Below, one piece after another: positions 45,898-58,676 of a DNA stretch of 64,000 nucleotides. Within the stretch, counting starts at the first letter, position 1, and every line of letters starts with the position of its first letter. Both the position numbers and the translations under genes were made by a program. The stretch is taken from positions 39,666,370 to 39,730,369 of the forward strand of contig NC_065923.1 of the NCBI RefSeq assembly GCF_024586455.1. Direction: 5' to 3'. The notes under the pieces are model-generated. The model had not been told where the DNA came from. It made no database searches and was given only the letters and a program-made list of their open reading frames with translations. This DNA is from Bactrocera neohumeralis (Eukaryota; Arthropoda; Insecta; Diptera; Tephritidae).

Positions 45898-46266
45898 GTT
45901 CTCCTGCGTGATGACGTTGCAATCGCTATTCGGACAATACGGCGGCTATTGCAAGCCTGTTGTTATGGGACAATACTTATGCGCTGTAGTGGAGCTGTCA
46001 ACGATAATTTTGACAGGTTGGGTTATGTTGCCCATGGTAAGTAATGTTTACTCTATTATTATGGTATTACATCTATTAATATTCTCTCTTTTTGGCAGGA
46101 TATGCAGGTTTCTCTGTCTACAAGGGTAAGTATGCAATTATTTATTCTAATTATATATGACCATCTTTAGCCAGGTGATTAGTTATTTTATATTCTATTT
46201 TCAGATATTCTTGGATATCACCGGAACATTGGGATATTTAATCTCCGATTGACTATGTATATGTAA
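45898..46266 (+). CDS. Unrecognised gene fragment, three exons with a 27-base microexon
   Basis: Exons 45898-46036 (after TTTCAG), 46099-46125 and 46205-46266, each with GT/AG borders and consistent phase 1 joins, read VLLRDDVAIAIRTIRRLL near the start, then YAGFSVYKG in the microexon and DILGYHRNIGIFNLRL at the end. The last exon has an inverted partner at 59928-60016, where it continues for about 28 codons. Here it is cut short after CTATG by the element that begins near 46268, which supplies the stop. No family is recognised and the 5' part is missing. It may be a host gene flanking the methyltransferase unit. Confidence 0.4.
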
Positions 46267-46267
46267 T

Positions 46268-47940
46268 TGGGCGGGTCGATTTAAAAATCGCCCATCGCTC
46301 TATGAAAATCATATTCTAGGGATCAAAATAAGAAACTTTGCCGGAGGAACCATACCTCTAAAACGAATTTTGATGTCCCCCAATTTGGGTCGAACTTTTG
46401 GGTAGGGGCAAATTTTGAAAAATCCCACTTTGACCCATTTAGAGTGCTCCAATCGAGTCCAAATGTGTGACCGACCCCCACTAACTTTGGACGGTCGATC
46501 CACCCATGCCAGTGGCACACCCCTTGGAACTCCCCTGGGGGGTTCCCCATACAATCATTTCAAAAAATCACCATTTTTGGCCTTTACATGAAAAAATCAT
46601 CTAAATGGCTATGTCTTTTCTTCATTTTTATTTATTTATTTATAATATTATCTATCTTTTCTCTTAAGAAATTTATTTAGTCAGAACATATGTAAATGAA
46701 AAAATTAATTTAAGTGAGTTATAGAAAAGAAACTAAAAAAAATTATTGTTTGAAGTCTTTTTTACTTTCAAGTCTTGGCAATTTCGCACGGCTCTCTAAT
46801 GTCGTCGCCATGGCGGCCTCTACATTTTCCGGTATAACCCGATTGGAAACGCTAGCTAGCAATTGAACATGTCGTTCCGTTCCTTGTATGTGTGATGGAA
46901 TTTTTGGATTATTAAACGGTGGATCATCTTGATTTAAATATTCTTTCAATGTATCGTACGGAATGCTTCGCGTGAATGGTGGTTGAAATACGATATTTAT
47001 ATCATTCAAATTGATAATTTCCGTATAACTTGTGCAATTAAAGTTTATATCTGTTTTTTTATAAACTCTAAGTTCCATTGGCTCGTTAACATCGGTTCGA
47101 TAAGGTAGAATTTTCTTAATGGCACAGTCGCGCTTTTCTTTCCTATCATCAAATAACATTGGTGACAAGATATTTTCCGAATGCGCATAATATGAATTAT
47201 CTTTAATTACTTGATTCGACAATTTTGCGTAAACGAGGTTCTAGAAAGCGTGACCAACCAATGAACTTGAACCATCCTAGTATGATACTTCTCATCAATT
47301 TTATCTATCGTTAAAGTATCATCTTTTCTGCCATCGAATGAAAACGCTAACAAATTGGTATCATCTAACCGTTTGCGAAGCACTTCTTGTCTGCATTTCT
47401 CTTTTTCTCTGCGAACTTTCGATTTATCCATGATGAGGTTTCCCATGCTTATCTTTAATTTTAAAATCTTGCAAAAGAGCGGTTCCCAATGCTGATGCTA
47501 CTCTGTCAGGCACAGCAAATCTGTCACATACCAAGACAAAGTTAAAACAATCGTATCTCTCTGTGTATTGTGAACTTGTGCTTGGTATGTTGGCATTGAT
47601 GACATAGACGTTGCTCCTTGCTCTTCAGTTTCCATCATAAATGCATTCATTGTTAGTCTTCTCTGATTACGTTGATCGTGCATGAACTCTTTGAGGCGTT
47701 CGGGAACCCAGCCGCATGCACATGGAGCTGCCTTCAAATCGCATTTATGTACATGTTCCAATGTAAAAAATTGTTTCCAGAGATTTTACATACTCTGTAA
47801 ATTGTTGGGTGCTGTTTCTTCTCTTGATTTGCTCTTGATACTTTTCAAGCAGTTTATTCAATTTATTACATACACTTTTTTTCAGCATTATTTCCATACC
47901 AAGTTTTTCCCAAAGTCCAATCAAATTATCTTGTACTTGA
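46268..47940 (-). pseudogene. Decayed DNA transposon with transposase-like frames
   Basis: It opens GGGCGGGTCGATTTAAAAAT, CGCCC, in which the first and last bases form an inverted repeat. On the minus strand, 47761-47498, 47446-47207 and 47222-46743 give successive pieces: KAAPCACGWVPERLKEFMHD, VCDRFAVPDRVASALGTALL, LLAFSFDGRKDDTLTIDKID and, after a large deletion, NSYYAHSENILSPMLFDDRK with SHIQGTERHVQLLASVS and the end ESRAKLPRLESKKDF. This pattern is known to me from repeated, transposase-like 'uncharacterized' proteins of insects, possibly hAT-like. The central catalytic part is deleted and frames are shifted. Confidence 0.5.
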
Positions 47941-48322
47941 ATAGTGAATGATTTATGGGAAATTATTATTTATAGCCGAAATGTGTTTCAAATATTTTGT
48001 ATGAGTCTTAAATTGAATTGAAATAAACTCGGTCATTTCTTAATTTCATTCACAACAGTTGCAGGAAATCCTATTTTATTTTTGTTTATTAAAAATATAT
48101 TGGATCAATAAATAAATAAAATTTCATTTATATATTTTTTGTTTTCATAAGTTTACATGTTTTATTCTTGCAATACAATTACAAATGGCATGCTTTAACA
48201 AGAAAACATTTAGATATTTTATTTAAGACCTCAATCTGTTCGAAACTAATTTAATTACATTCAATAAATTTAATTTGCACGAAATTTAGCTTGCTCTTCT
48301 AGACAACAATTAGACAAGTCTG

Positions 48323-49621
48323 TTAATTAATTTCCTCTGAATTCTCGGGTTTTTGGATTACAATTGTGAGTACCGAAAAGCGACAATCTACAGTGGAACT
48401 TCCTCTGGTGGAAACGCACTTCGTCTTGAGACGTTCCTTCATATCTTCCCTGCATTTTTTCTGGACATCATTTGGCATTTTATTTACACATGGATTAACA
48501 GACATCACCAAATCTACAATGGAAAATATTTGAATTTCGAATATTCTGATTTATCTATTTTTCTTTTTTTTCAAAAAAAAATCACATTGAAAAATGAGAA
48601 AAAATTTGATTTACAATAATCCTCTTTTGATTTATGTTTTTCTTATCCTAGTCTCTAGTCTAGAAAAAATCTTACCAACTAGAGTGTCCAAACTTGGATA
48701 GGTGAATGTATTCCATTTGTTAACACAGTACTCTACTTTGAATTTGGCTGCAATTAGATCCTTCTTCATCATCTGGTCAGCATCTGCACAACCCTGGTGA
48801 GGAGGTGTCCACTTCTCTGAACCCTGAAAAAATTTCAAATTTCAAATGAACTCATAATGAATTCATAAAAGAAGAAAGACATTTTCATGGAATATTTTGC
48901 GGTAAGTTGGCCGTGTCCGAAGCACGAAAGTCTTATTTTTACTGAATGTGAAATCCATTGAAAAATGAGAAAGATTTAAGAAGCGAATGCTTATGAATAT
49001 TACCTGCATGTATGGTGCAAATCTTGGATCTTTTTCCTGTTCCGGATACATATCGTATATCATGTGATGGGAAATGGTTAAAATAATGGCATTACCCCCT
49101 GGTCGAAGAAGTTTGTAGATGTTCTGTAATGCTTTCTGTGTATTCTTACACCAGTGGAGAGCATAGAACGAAACTGCATGATCAAATTGTTCGATCAAGT
49201 TTTTTGGTAGCTCAGACGTTTGCATATCTAACTCAATGAATGATAGTTTATCATCAACTGCATAATGCTGTTTTGCATACTCAATCATTTCTGGGGATAT
49301 ATCAGCACCTACAGACAAAATACTCGTATGATCACCACCAAAATATTTAAACATGAAAGGAAATCATTTATGATGGAAATCATTTGCCACTAAAACTTTG
49401 TCAAACATTATTTTTTCCAATTTACAATATTTACCAACAATAACAGCCTCCCTGCCGACACATGGGACAAGTATATCTCTTGTGGTATTTCCAGGACCGC
49501 AGCCTATATCGATAATTCGACCATTCATGTTCCTGAACTCCTCCGAAAATTGGCCGATCAATTCCAATATATTACGAATCTGGGTAGCATTCGTTGCAGC
49601 GTATTTATTTGGTTGATTCAT
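48323..49621 (-). CDS. JHAMT-like SAM-dependent methyltransferase, copy B
   Basis: Minus strand, exons 49621-49435, 49308-49004, 48823-48676 and 48513-48323, with the same lengths (187, 305, 148, 191), splice sites and phases as copies A and C; 276 residues, fully open. Motif I DIGCGPGNTT, the ADISPEM loop and SFYALHWCKN are unchanged. Differences from A include MNQPNKYAATNATQI near the start, GGNAIIL in place of GGKAIIL, HMIYDMYPEQ, DQMMKKD and VSTRGSS. It lies on the left arm of the inverted duplication, pointing away from the centre, with the TATA box at 49975-49983. Substrate unknown; assignment to the JHAMT type is by motif and length. Confidence 0.8.
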
Positions 49622-50289
49622 CTCTGAATGATTCAATCAACGATTAATAAAGATGCTCGATGAACCAATCAACCTCTTCACCACACACAAATACAAATAC
49701 TCTTTCTTTACCTATTGATTTTATTCTGATGAGCAATCGAACTATTATTCTATCTGAAAAATAAAAATAGGATGATAAAATTAATGAGAATTGCAACATC
49801 ATTATGTCTCTTATGTGCGGTTTTATTATACAATAGTATACCTAAAAATCTTTCTGTTTAAGTTTACTTTTACCCCTTACCACTGGTGGGGGGAAGTAAA
49901 ATATATACAGAAATAATAAGAAGGTTTCCTATGAGATTGTATTTGAAATCTGATTTTATTTTTATTGAACAGCTCCTTTTATACAAAATTCTTAACCTGT
50001 GTATTTAAATTAATTATCAGACCAACGCATAATACATAATAAGTGCGTTGGTCCTATCTAAAAGAACACGTATATTTTATCAGCAAATGCATTTGTATAC
50101 ATTTGCAAGTGTGCATCTATTGCATTTCTATTTGTTTGTTTATGTAAGTATGTATGTGCGTGTGTGTGTGTGTAAGGGTTGTTTTTCTGTATTGTATTCT
50201 TATAACATATTTTTCTTTTATTTGCTGCAGTTTTGTATGCAGTCAACTGATAGTGGACTGTATATTATTGTTCAAGTAATTTGATCAGC

Positions 50290-51940
50290 CATTCCCAAAT
50301 GAAAATCAAACTACACTAGTTAAACTTCATTTTATCAATTCATCTATATACATATACAAGTTGATCATTTCAACGTTTTAGCTTAACAAGGAATTTTTTC
50401 ATTTGGATATTCACAGATATGATTTAAGGAAATGTTGAAAGTGTGTGATCAAGCCAAACAAGATGATGAAAAATAAGAAACTTTTAATCCAGTATCATTT
50501 ATCCGATAATTATTGCGGCCGTATCACACATCAAAGTTCCTTAAACGGAATAAACAAAAGATCTAAATTCTCGTGAATTTTCCTCAAATACGGCAATACC
50601 TCGGGGATTATATCGAGATTAATATTTTGTCCTTGTACTTTTGTTGTCCTTTGTACAAGTTGAATTTGAATTCAGGATAAGAAGTTTCAAGCGATATAAA
50701 TAATGTGCTGTATATAATGCAGGAAAAGAATCAATTTCTTGCTCAAATATAATTTTCAATGCCATGTCCTCCAACTTGATCAAATCGTATCCGCAATGAC
50801 AAAATTGCCAACTTCATTTAACATTTAACACTTATTGCCCGATAATGAAAAATGTTCATTAACAATAATAAATTATAAATAAATTACAAATTCACTAACC
50901 GTTTTTTATTGGAATCGAATTCAAACTCACACCATTAAAAATTCAGATGACTTTGTGATTGAAATTGCAAGAGATTACCAACAGTTAATTTTCCATCACA
51001 AAGAATCCCGTAGAAACTTCTTTAAATACATGCATCAAAGAACAAAAACAAATCATAAATATCATAATGTATTCAATTGAATTGACAATTATTTACAGTG
51101 ACGAGAATTACTTTGCGGTCTTGGTGTAAAGGAAGATGAGTGAAATTTTATTTTTCGATAATCCAGACACCATTAAAGACATTCGCGACTAGCTCTTTCA
51201 AAGACTAACCATAGCAACTACCAACGAATTCGGTTACTTTTATTCAAACCATCAGAATTATTTATCTTCGGTTTGCCTAGATTTAGTTTCGTAATGTTTA
51301 CATGAAGGGATTAGCCTGAAGAGGCCTTCAATCTCTATATTGTATATGGTATAATGGATTCATCAAATAATTATTCGACATGAGATTTATTTGGTGATAT
51401 TCGGTTAAGAACAACTTGAGCTGATGATTTTAAAAGAAAGAAAAAATAGGAGATAATCTTTGAAATCGACAATATTATCCATCACTTTGTGTTGTCCCTT
51501 GTTTATACTTGTACACTGAGAAATAAATATATTTTTAAGTGTTCGGTACCTATTTCTGTTGTCGATTCATTTTCATTTCCAGGCATCGACATGGGTTTTC
51601 AATTGTTAAAATTATACCGTAGCTCTGAGTGAATTCCCTCCGCTATTAGTCAAATTAAAAAATGACAATAATATTAATTGGAGGAAGGCTCCTTCATTTG
51701 TTTGCAAATTTTATCGAAAAACTTGATTCGAACTTGATCTTTTCGGTGCGTTGTTTTCTAACGCCCCGCCTTTCACGCGACATTTTGTTTTTTTCCCACT
51801 TTTTTCTAAAAAGTGTCCAATCTTCCGTCCGTGTCATAGTCGTACATCTGACCGATTTGAACCTCAAAACTACTGCCAAACAACAATGATTTGTCAATCT
51901 TAAGCCAAAATTAAAAGAAATTAATAGAAAGTCAGTACCA
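50290..51940. other. Left-arm palindrome DNA upstream of copy B, no gene
   Basis: Non-coding, mirrored at 53300-54800. Short open frames at 51662-51889 (and inverse) have no recognisable content and occur on both strands. Confidence 0.5.
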
Positions 51941-52357
51941 ACTCAGTGGGTTCTCAGGTGAGTTTGGATTGATTTTCCTACAATTTTAACCCTCGAATGG
52001 CCCTTGAGACTATCAAACAAGTTGGAAAATACGTGAAACGTAAGAATTAACCTGTCTACGTGTCACAAGTCACGATAAACTCAGGCATTTACACTAAAAA
52101 TCTCTATATACCTATTAGGCAAAGCATAAGAAAATAATTGTCATTATTTCCACTCCCTCATGTTAGGTGATTGTCACTTACTATATTACATTACCTCCAC
52201 ATGAATTCAACTAATATTGCTATCTACAGACAAATAATTATCTATAATAATTTTTAATTTGATTCTTCTTTTTGACAAAGATGTTACTGTTTTTTTCCTG
52301 TTATTCTCTCGTTTTTTTCCACTCGTCTTAATTATTTTTTCGTACATTTTGACGAGT

Positions 52358-52416
52358 ACGAGTTGGAAATAATGTTAACATTTGGAAGTAGATTGTCAAC
52401 ATTATTTTCAACTCGT
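52358..52416. repeat. Centre of the inverted duplication
   Basis: ACGAGTTGGAAATAATGTTA (52358 on) and its inverse ending TTTTCAACTCGT (to 52416) flank a 13-base spacer at 52381-52393. Symmetry continues outwards (GACAAATAATTATCTATAAT at 52229 with its inverse near 52483). Confidence 0.8.
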
Positions 52417-52703
52417 ATAATAACAGAAAAAAAAACAGTAACATCTTTGTCAAAAAAAAATCATATTAAAAAAGTGATTATAGATAATTATTTGTCTGTA
52501 GAGTGGAAATAATGACAATTCTTTTCTTATGCTTTGCCTTTTTGTGTAAATGCTTGAGTTTATCGTGACTTGTGGCACGTAGACAGGTTAATTCTTACGT
52601 TTCACGTATTTTCCAACTTGTTTGAGAATCTCAAGGGCCATTCGAGGGTTAAAATTGTAGGAAAATCAATCCAAACTCACCTTAGAACCCACTGAGTTGG
52701 TAC

Positions 52704-53292
52704 CAGGGATAATGGGATGCCCAACTAATTCCAGCGTGACAGCGCCTCAAAATAAGCGTTTTTTATAACATTTTCCATTGTGGCCACATCGAACAAAATA
52801 AGAATTTTTGGGCATTTAAATTAAAACACCCAACATTTATTACGATTGCAAATTATTATATATTGGACTTTTAATATATGGCGAAACTACTTAAATCCTT
52901 TTTTGTGATTTTATGATATATTAAAACAACTGACTTTTTATATTTGACTAATTAATAAGGTGAATTAAGCCTGTTAGTTCTCAATTAATAAATGTTGTTA
53001 ATCATTTGTAATTGAAAAATTAATTATTCTATACATCAAATAGCAAAAATTTCGCATTTTCTTTGATTTTCATTTTTTTTTTACTTTTTATTTGCGATCT
53101 TGAACGGCGGCAACAAATTCCTCCGTTTACATATATTTTTGTAAGATTTCAATCTGGCCATCGCTCGTTTCCAATTGCTAAACGTCAAAACCTCCCCAAT
53201 CCAGTCAACTGACAAAGTTTAGGTGGTTTTGACGTTTAGCAATTGTTCTCTCACTTCCAGTGAGAGAGGAGTTGGACATCTCTTTATCTCTG
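52704..53292. mobile_element. hAT-type MITE with 8-bp target duplication
   Basis: 589 bp with ends CAGGGATAATGGGATGCCCA and TGGACATCTCTTTATCTCTG (imperfect inverted repeats beginning CAGRGATAA). It is flanked by exact GTTGGTAC copies at 52696-52703 and 53293-53300. The left palindrome arm has a single GTTGGTAC-equivalent site, confirming the empty state. An internal hairpin lies at about 53166-53246 (CAATTGCTAAACGTCAAAAC and inverse). No transposase. Confidence 0.85.
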
Positions 53293-54802
53293 GTTGGTAC
53301 TGACTTTCTATTAATTTCTTTTAATTTTGGCTTAAGATTGACAAATCATTGTTGTTTGGCAGTAGTTTTGAGGTTCAAATCGGTCAGATGTACGACTTTA
53401 GAAAAAAGTGGAGAAAAAAACAAAATGTCGCGTGAAAGGCGGGACGTTAGAAAACAACGCACCGAAAAGATCAAGTTCGAATCAAGTTTTTCGATAAAAT
53501 TTGCAAACAAATGAAGAAGCCTTCCTCCAATTAATATTATTGTCATTTTTTAATTTGACTAATAGCGGAGGGAATTCACTCAGAGCTACGGTATAATTTT
53601 AACAAATGAAAACCCATGTCGATGCCTGGAAATGAAAATGAATCGACAACAGAAATAGGTACCGAACACTTAAAAATATATTTATTTCTCAGTGTAAAAG
53701 TATAAACAAGGGACAACACAAAGTGATGGATAATATTATCGATTTCAAAGATTATCTTCTATTTTTTCTTTTTTTGTCGAATAATTATTTGATGAATCCA
53801 TTATACCATATACAATATAGAGATTGAAGGCCTCTTCAGGCTAATCCCTTCATGTAAACATTACGAAACTAAATCTAGGCAAACCGAAGATAAATAATTC
53901 TGATGGTTTGAATAAAAGTAACCGAATTCGTTGGTAGTTGCTATGGTTAGTCTTTGAAAGAGCTAGTCGCGAATGTCTTTAATGGTGTCTGGATTATCGA
54001 AAAATAAAATTTCACTCATCTTCCTTTACACCAAGACCGCAAAGTAATTCTCGTCACTGTAAATAATTGTCAATTCAATTGAATACATTATGATATTTAT
54101 GATTTGTTTTTGTTCTTTGATGCATGTATTTAAAGAATTTTCTACGGGATTCGTTGTGATGGAAAATTAACTGTTGGTAATCTCTTGCAATTTCAATCAC
54201 AAAGTCATCTGAATTTTTAATGGTGTGAGTTTGAATTCGATTCCAATTAAAAGCGGTTAGTGAATTTGTAATTTAATTATAATTTATTATTGTTAATGAA
54301 CATTTTTCATTATCGGGCAATAAGTGTTAAATGTTAAATGAAGTTGGCAATTTTGTCATTGCGGATACGATTTGATCAAGTTGGAGGACATGGCATTGAA
54401 AATTATATTTGAGCAAGAAATTGATTCTTTTCATACATTATATATAGCACATTATTTATATCGCTTGAAACTTCTTATCCTGAATTCAAATTCAACTTGT
54501 ACAAAGGACAACAAAAGTACAAGGACAAAATATTAATCTCGATATAATCCCCGAGGTATTGTCGTATTTGAGGAAAATTCAAGAGAATTTACATCTTTTG
54601 TTTATTCCGTTTAAGGAACTTTGATGTGTGATACGGCCGCAATAATTATCGGATAAATGATACTGGATTAAAAGTTTCTTATTTTTCATCATCTTATATG
54701 GCTTGATCACTCACTTTCAACATTTCCTTAAATCATATCTGTGAATATCCAAATGAAAAAATTCCTTGTTAAGCTAAAATGTTGAAATGATCAACTTGTA
54801 TA

Positions 54803-56720
54803 TATATAACTAGCTGATCCCGCAGCCGTTGTCCTGCACGAAATTATGTCTTTTCAATTGAAAATACAAAAATTCATATTGTGTTGATTATCATTTATTT
54901 GAGATTTTTCTACATTTTTTTTCAATGTAACGCAGCTTGATAAACAACAATTTTTGGTTTCTGTCAAGACGATCGATCGATTTGTATGACCGCAAGTCTC
55001 TTCCAGTTTAAGTCAACAACATCGGTATTTTTGCCAGCTAATATTGCGCATACATTTGAGGAATCGTACTAACGATAATTTGTCCAATGTTCGTATAAAC
55101 ATTCCTGATGAGTCCATCTTTCGTGAATTGATAAACGGCATATGGAATTGATATCAAGCCAACGGAAGTATCAACCGGTATTGACCCATTTCCAATTATT
55201 AGCGTATACGATGTAAAATGTCTTCGGCAATGTAATTTTTGGTCGTATCCCATAACTGACGCGAATTTTAAGGCTGATCATCGCGAAAAGTGTGCGAACT
55301 TCATTCCAGTGATTATCATATTCCAGCAATTGTAATTTTAATTGTATGTATAATATCAAGGTATTTCCGAATAGAGCAAGTTCTCGCGAACGGTTCACTG
55401 ACGAAAGTTGAGAAAAAACTCGTTAATGTTAATTTAGTTGCTGGGTTGTTTTCCCTGTCTGTACTGTATTCTCTGTGTTGAAATAGACTATTTGGTCATT
55501 CTCAAAATTAACTGCGAGACGCACAACAGTCGGAAAACGTTCATGAATCGCAAGAGTAAATATCATACAAAGCGCTTTATTGCAGTTCACGTATCGACCG
55601 TATCGTTCAAGATCAATAACCGCCATGTTGCTTCCTTTGGTGGCGTACTTACAAACGTCTTTTATCTATTTCACCAAACTGCAATATTAAACATTGATAT
55701 GAGTTTTGAATGTGAATTAGACAATAGTGGAGTATATGGTACTATCCATATGTTGTCGACTTCGATGTGTTGTTAACTTCGATATTCACGCCTCTTAATT
55801 GAATGCTAAATGTTCTGCCATTGTCATCTGGAGAGCGACGCTGATACATTGGATATCCATCATTTCTAGTTTGTGTTTCCGAAAGAAAAGCACGTGGATA
55901 GTGTTTCGTGCATTTATTGTCAGACGAAGTAAGATTGAGGTGTCCGCAAGGTCCATGTACCATATTGGTTTTCATCACTGCTTATAATACTGAATCTTTC
56001 TCTGCGTCAGGAATTTCCGCAGAAATGATTTCTTCAATTTGATCTGGTGTAACCACCATCCAAAGAAGAGTGTGTACGTGTGACAAACCTCTCTGTTGTC
56101 ACTCAACATAGTACATCTGGCATCTAACAGCACCACATATACCTATATTACTCCAAGATAAAGTCCATGAAACATCGCAATTGTTGTTTGAAAAGTCGTG
56201 CTGTGATATCGTGACGATCGCTTGCTGAATGACCGCGATCCATAATTCCGCACGTACATATGTATGTCATCGCATTTTTGGAGTACTTCTTGGTGGCCTT
56301 GCTTGGGCTGCCATACGTTGATGGCAAAAAGAACCGATATTACGGCGACCTCTTCGTGGCTTCGTAACAAATTTCAATCTGCCACACACATAAAGTTTTC
56401 ACTGAATAATTTTCAAAAATTTTTCTTTTAAATAGCCGGAATAAAAAAGCGAGCGACCGAAATTGAACGATTCAAATAATTTACAAATCAAAATATTAAA
56501 CAACAAAACAAACAAAAATTGAAAAAAAAATTTGTATGAAAAAAAGTATATATAAGAAGATTAAGTATTCATTACACATATCGAGTTTTCATTGTTTTTA
56601 ATATGTATGTATTCTGCTATTCGGGGCGGAGACAAATCCAACGAATCAATAATCATTAAGATTGGTTCAGCAGATCTCGAGTTATAAGTGGTCGAACAAA
56701 CCCGTCTTTGTTTTATATAT
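54803..56720 (-). mobile_element. Helitron fragment with Rep-domain remnants
   Basis: Present only in the right arm; the left arm has an uninterrupted CTTGTATATGTATATAGATG site. It begins TAACTAGCTGATCCCGCAGC, a sequence familiar from insect Helitron copies. Minus-strand coding pieces: at ~56090-55980 RGLSHVHTLLW with the HUH motif (His-Val-His, 56080-56072) and VTPDQIEEIISAEIPD. After a TAA at 55982-55984 come KTNMVHGPCGHLN, NKCTKHYPRAFLSETQT and DGYPMYQRRSPDD; further on (55626-55429) FTLAIHERFPTVVRLAVNFE. These are the replication-initiator region of Helitron proteins, which nick and replicate single strands. The helicase part is absent and frames are broken. Confidence 0.8.
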
Positions 56721-57436
56721 GTATATAGATGAATTGATGTAATGAAGTTTAACTAGTGTTGTTTGATTTTCATTTGAAAGTGGCTGTTCAAATTACTTGA
56801 ACAATAATATACAGTCCACTATCAGTTGACTGCATACAAAACTGCAGCAAATAAAAGAAAAATATGTTATAAGAATACAATACAGAAAAACAACCCTTAC
56901 GGTGGTTATTGTATTCTTCATCATAAATCTCAAGTGCCTTAGTCACAAACACACACACATACATACTTACATAAACAAACAAATAGAAATGCATTTGCTG
57001 ATAAAATATACGTGTTCTTTTAGATAAGACCAATGCACTTATTATGTATTATGCGTTGGTCTGATAATTAATTTAAAAACATAGGCTAAGAGTCTTGTAT
57101 AAAAGGAGCTGCTCAAGAAAAATATAATCAGATTTGAAATACAATCTCCTAGTTCTACTTCCCCCCACCAGTGGTAAGGGGTAAAAGTAAACTTAAACAG
57201 AAAGATTTTTAGGTATACTATTGTATAATAGAAGCGCACATACGAGACAAACATAATGATGTTGCAATTCTCATTAATTTTATCATCCTATTTTTATTTT
57301 TCAGATAGAATAATAGTTCGATTGCTCATCAGAATAAAATCAATAGGTAAAGAAAGAGTATTTGTATTTGTGTGTGGTGAAGAGGTTGATTGGTTCATCG
57401 AGCATCTTTATTAATCGTTGATTGAATCATTCAGAG

Positions 57437-58676
57437 ATGAATCAACCAAATGAATACGCTGCAACGAATGCTACCCTGAATCGTAACATATTGGAATTGA
57501 TCGGCCAATTTTCGGAGGAGTTCAGGAACATGAATGGTCGAATTATCGATATAGGCTGCGGTCCTGGAAATACCACAAGAGATATACTTGTCCCATGTGT
57601 CGGCAGGGAGGCTGTTATTGTTGGTAAATATTGTAAATTGGAAAAAATAATGTTTGACAAAGTTTTAGTGGCAAATGATTTCCATCATATGTATATGATT
57701 TCCTTTCATGTTTAAATATTTTGGTGGTGATCATACGAGTATTTTGTCTGTAGGTGCTGATATATCCCCAGAAATGATTGAGTATGCAAAACAGCATTAT
57801 GCAGTTGATGATAAACTATCATTCATTGAGTTAGATATGCAAACGTCTGAGCTACCAAAAAACTTGATCGAACAATTTGATCATGCAGTTTCGTTCTATG
57901 CTCTCCACTGGTGTAAGAATACACAGAAAGCATTACAGAACATCTACAAACTTCTTCGACCAGGGGGTAAAGCCATTATTTTAACCATTTCCCATCACAT
58001 GATATACGATATGTATCCGGAACAGGAAAAAGATCCAAGATTTGCACCATACATGCAGGTAATATTCATAAGCATTCGCTTCTTAAATCTTTCTCATTTT
58101 TCAATGGATTTCACATTCAGTAAAAATAAGACTTTCGTGCTTCGGACACGGCCAACTTACCGCAAAATATTCCATGAAAATGTCTTTCTTCTTTTATGAA
58201 TTCATTATGAGTTCATTTGAAATTTGAAATTTTTTCAGGGTTTAGAGAAGTGGACACCTCCTCACCAGGGTTGTGCAGATGCTGACCAGATGATGAAGAA
58301 GGATCTAATTGCAGCCAAATTCAAAGTAGAGTACTGTGTTAACAAATGGAATACATTCACCTATCCAAGTTTGGACACTCTAGTTGGTAAGATTTTTTTA
58401 AAAGGTCATCATTACGGGACCACGAATAAGAATAAGAAAAATAGATAAATCAGAGTATTCGAAATTCAAATATTTTCCATTGTAGATTTGGTGATGGCTG
58501 TTAATCCATTTGTAAATAAAATGCCAAATGATGTCCAGAAAGAATACAGGGAAGATATGAAGGAACGTCTCAAGACCAAGTGTGTTTCCACCAAAGGAAG
58601 TTCCACTGTAGGTTGTCGCATTTCGATACTCACAATTGTAATCCAAAAACCCGAGAATTCAGAGGAAATTAATTAA
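57437..58676 (+). CDS. JHAMT-like SAM-dependent methyltransferase, copy C
   Basis: Plus strand, exons 57437-57623, 57754-58058, 58239-58386 and 58486-58676, again 187/305/148/191 bases with GT/AG borders and open throughout: 276 residues. The SAM-binding motif and core are identical to copies A and B. It shares NATLNRN and the intron-3 sequence with A but HMIYDMYPEQ and DQMMKKD with B. Private changes include GLEKW for GSEKW, LVMAVNPFVN and GCRISI in the last exon. TATAAAAGG at 57098-57106 and AATAAA at 58776-58781 frame the gene. It lies on the right arm, transcribed away from the centre, the mirror image of copy B. Confidence 0.8.

Noticed and set aside
51662..51889. Open frame in the palindrome arm (inverse at 53346-53546) and its basic antisense frame
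   Set aside because: The two arms differ by indels that shift the frames, and no domain is recognisable; more likely non-coding upstream DNA.
55290..55776. Plus-strand open frames in the right arm
   Set aside because: They are antisense to the Helitron Rep remnants on the minus strand.
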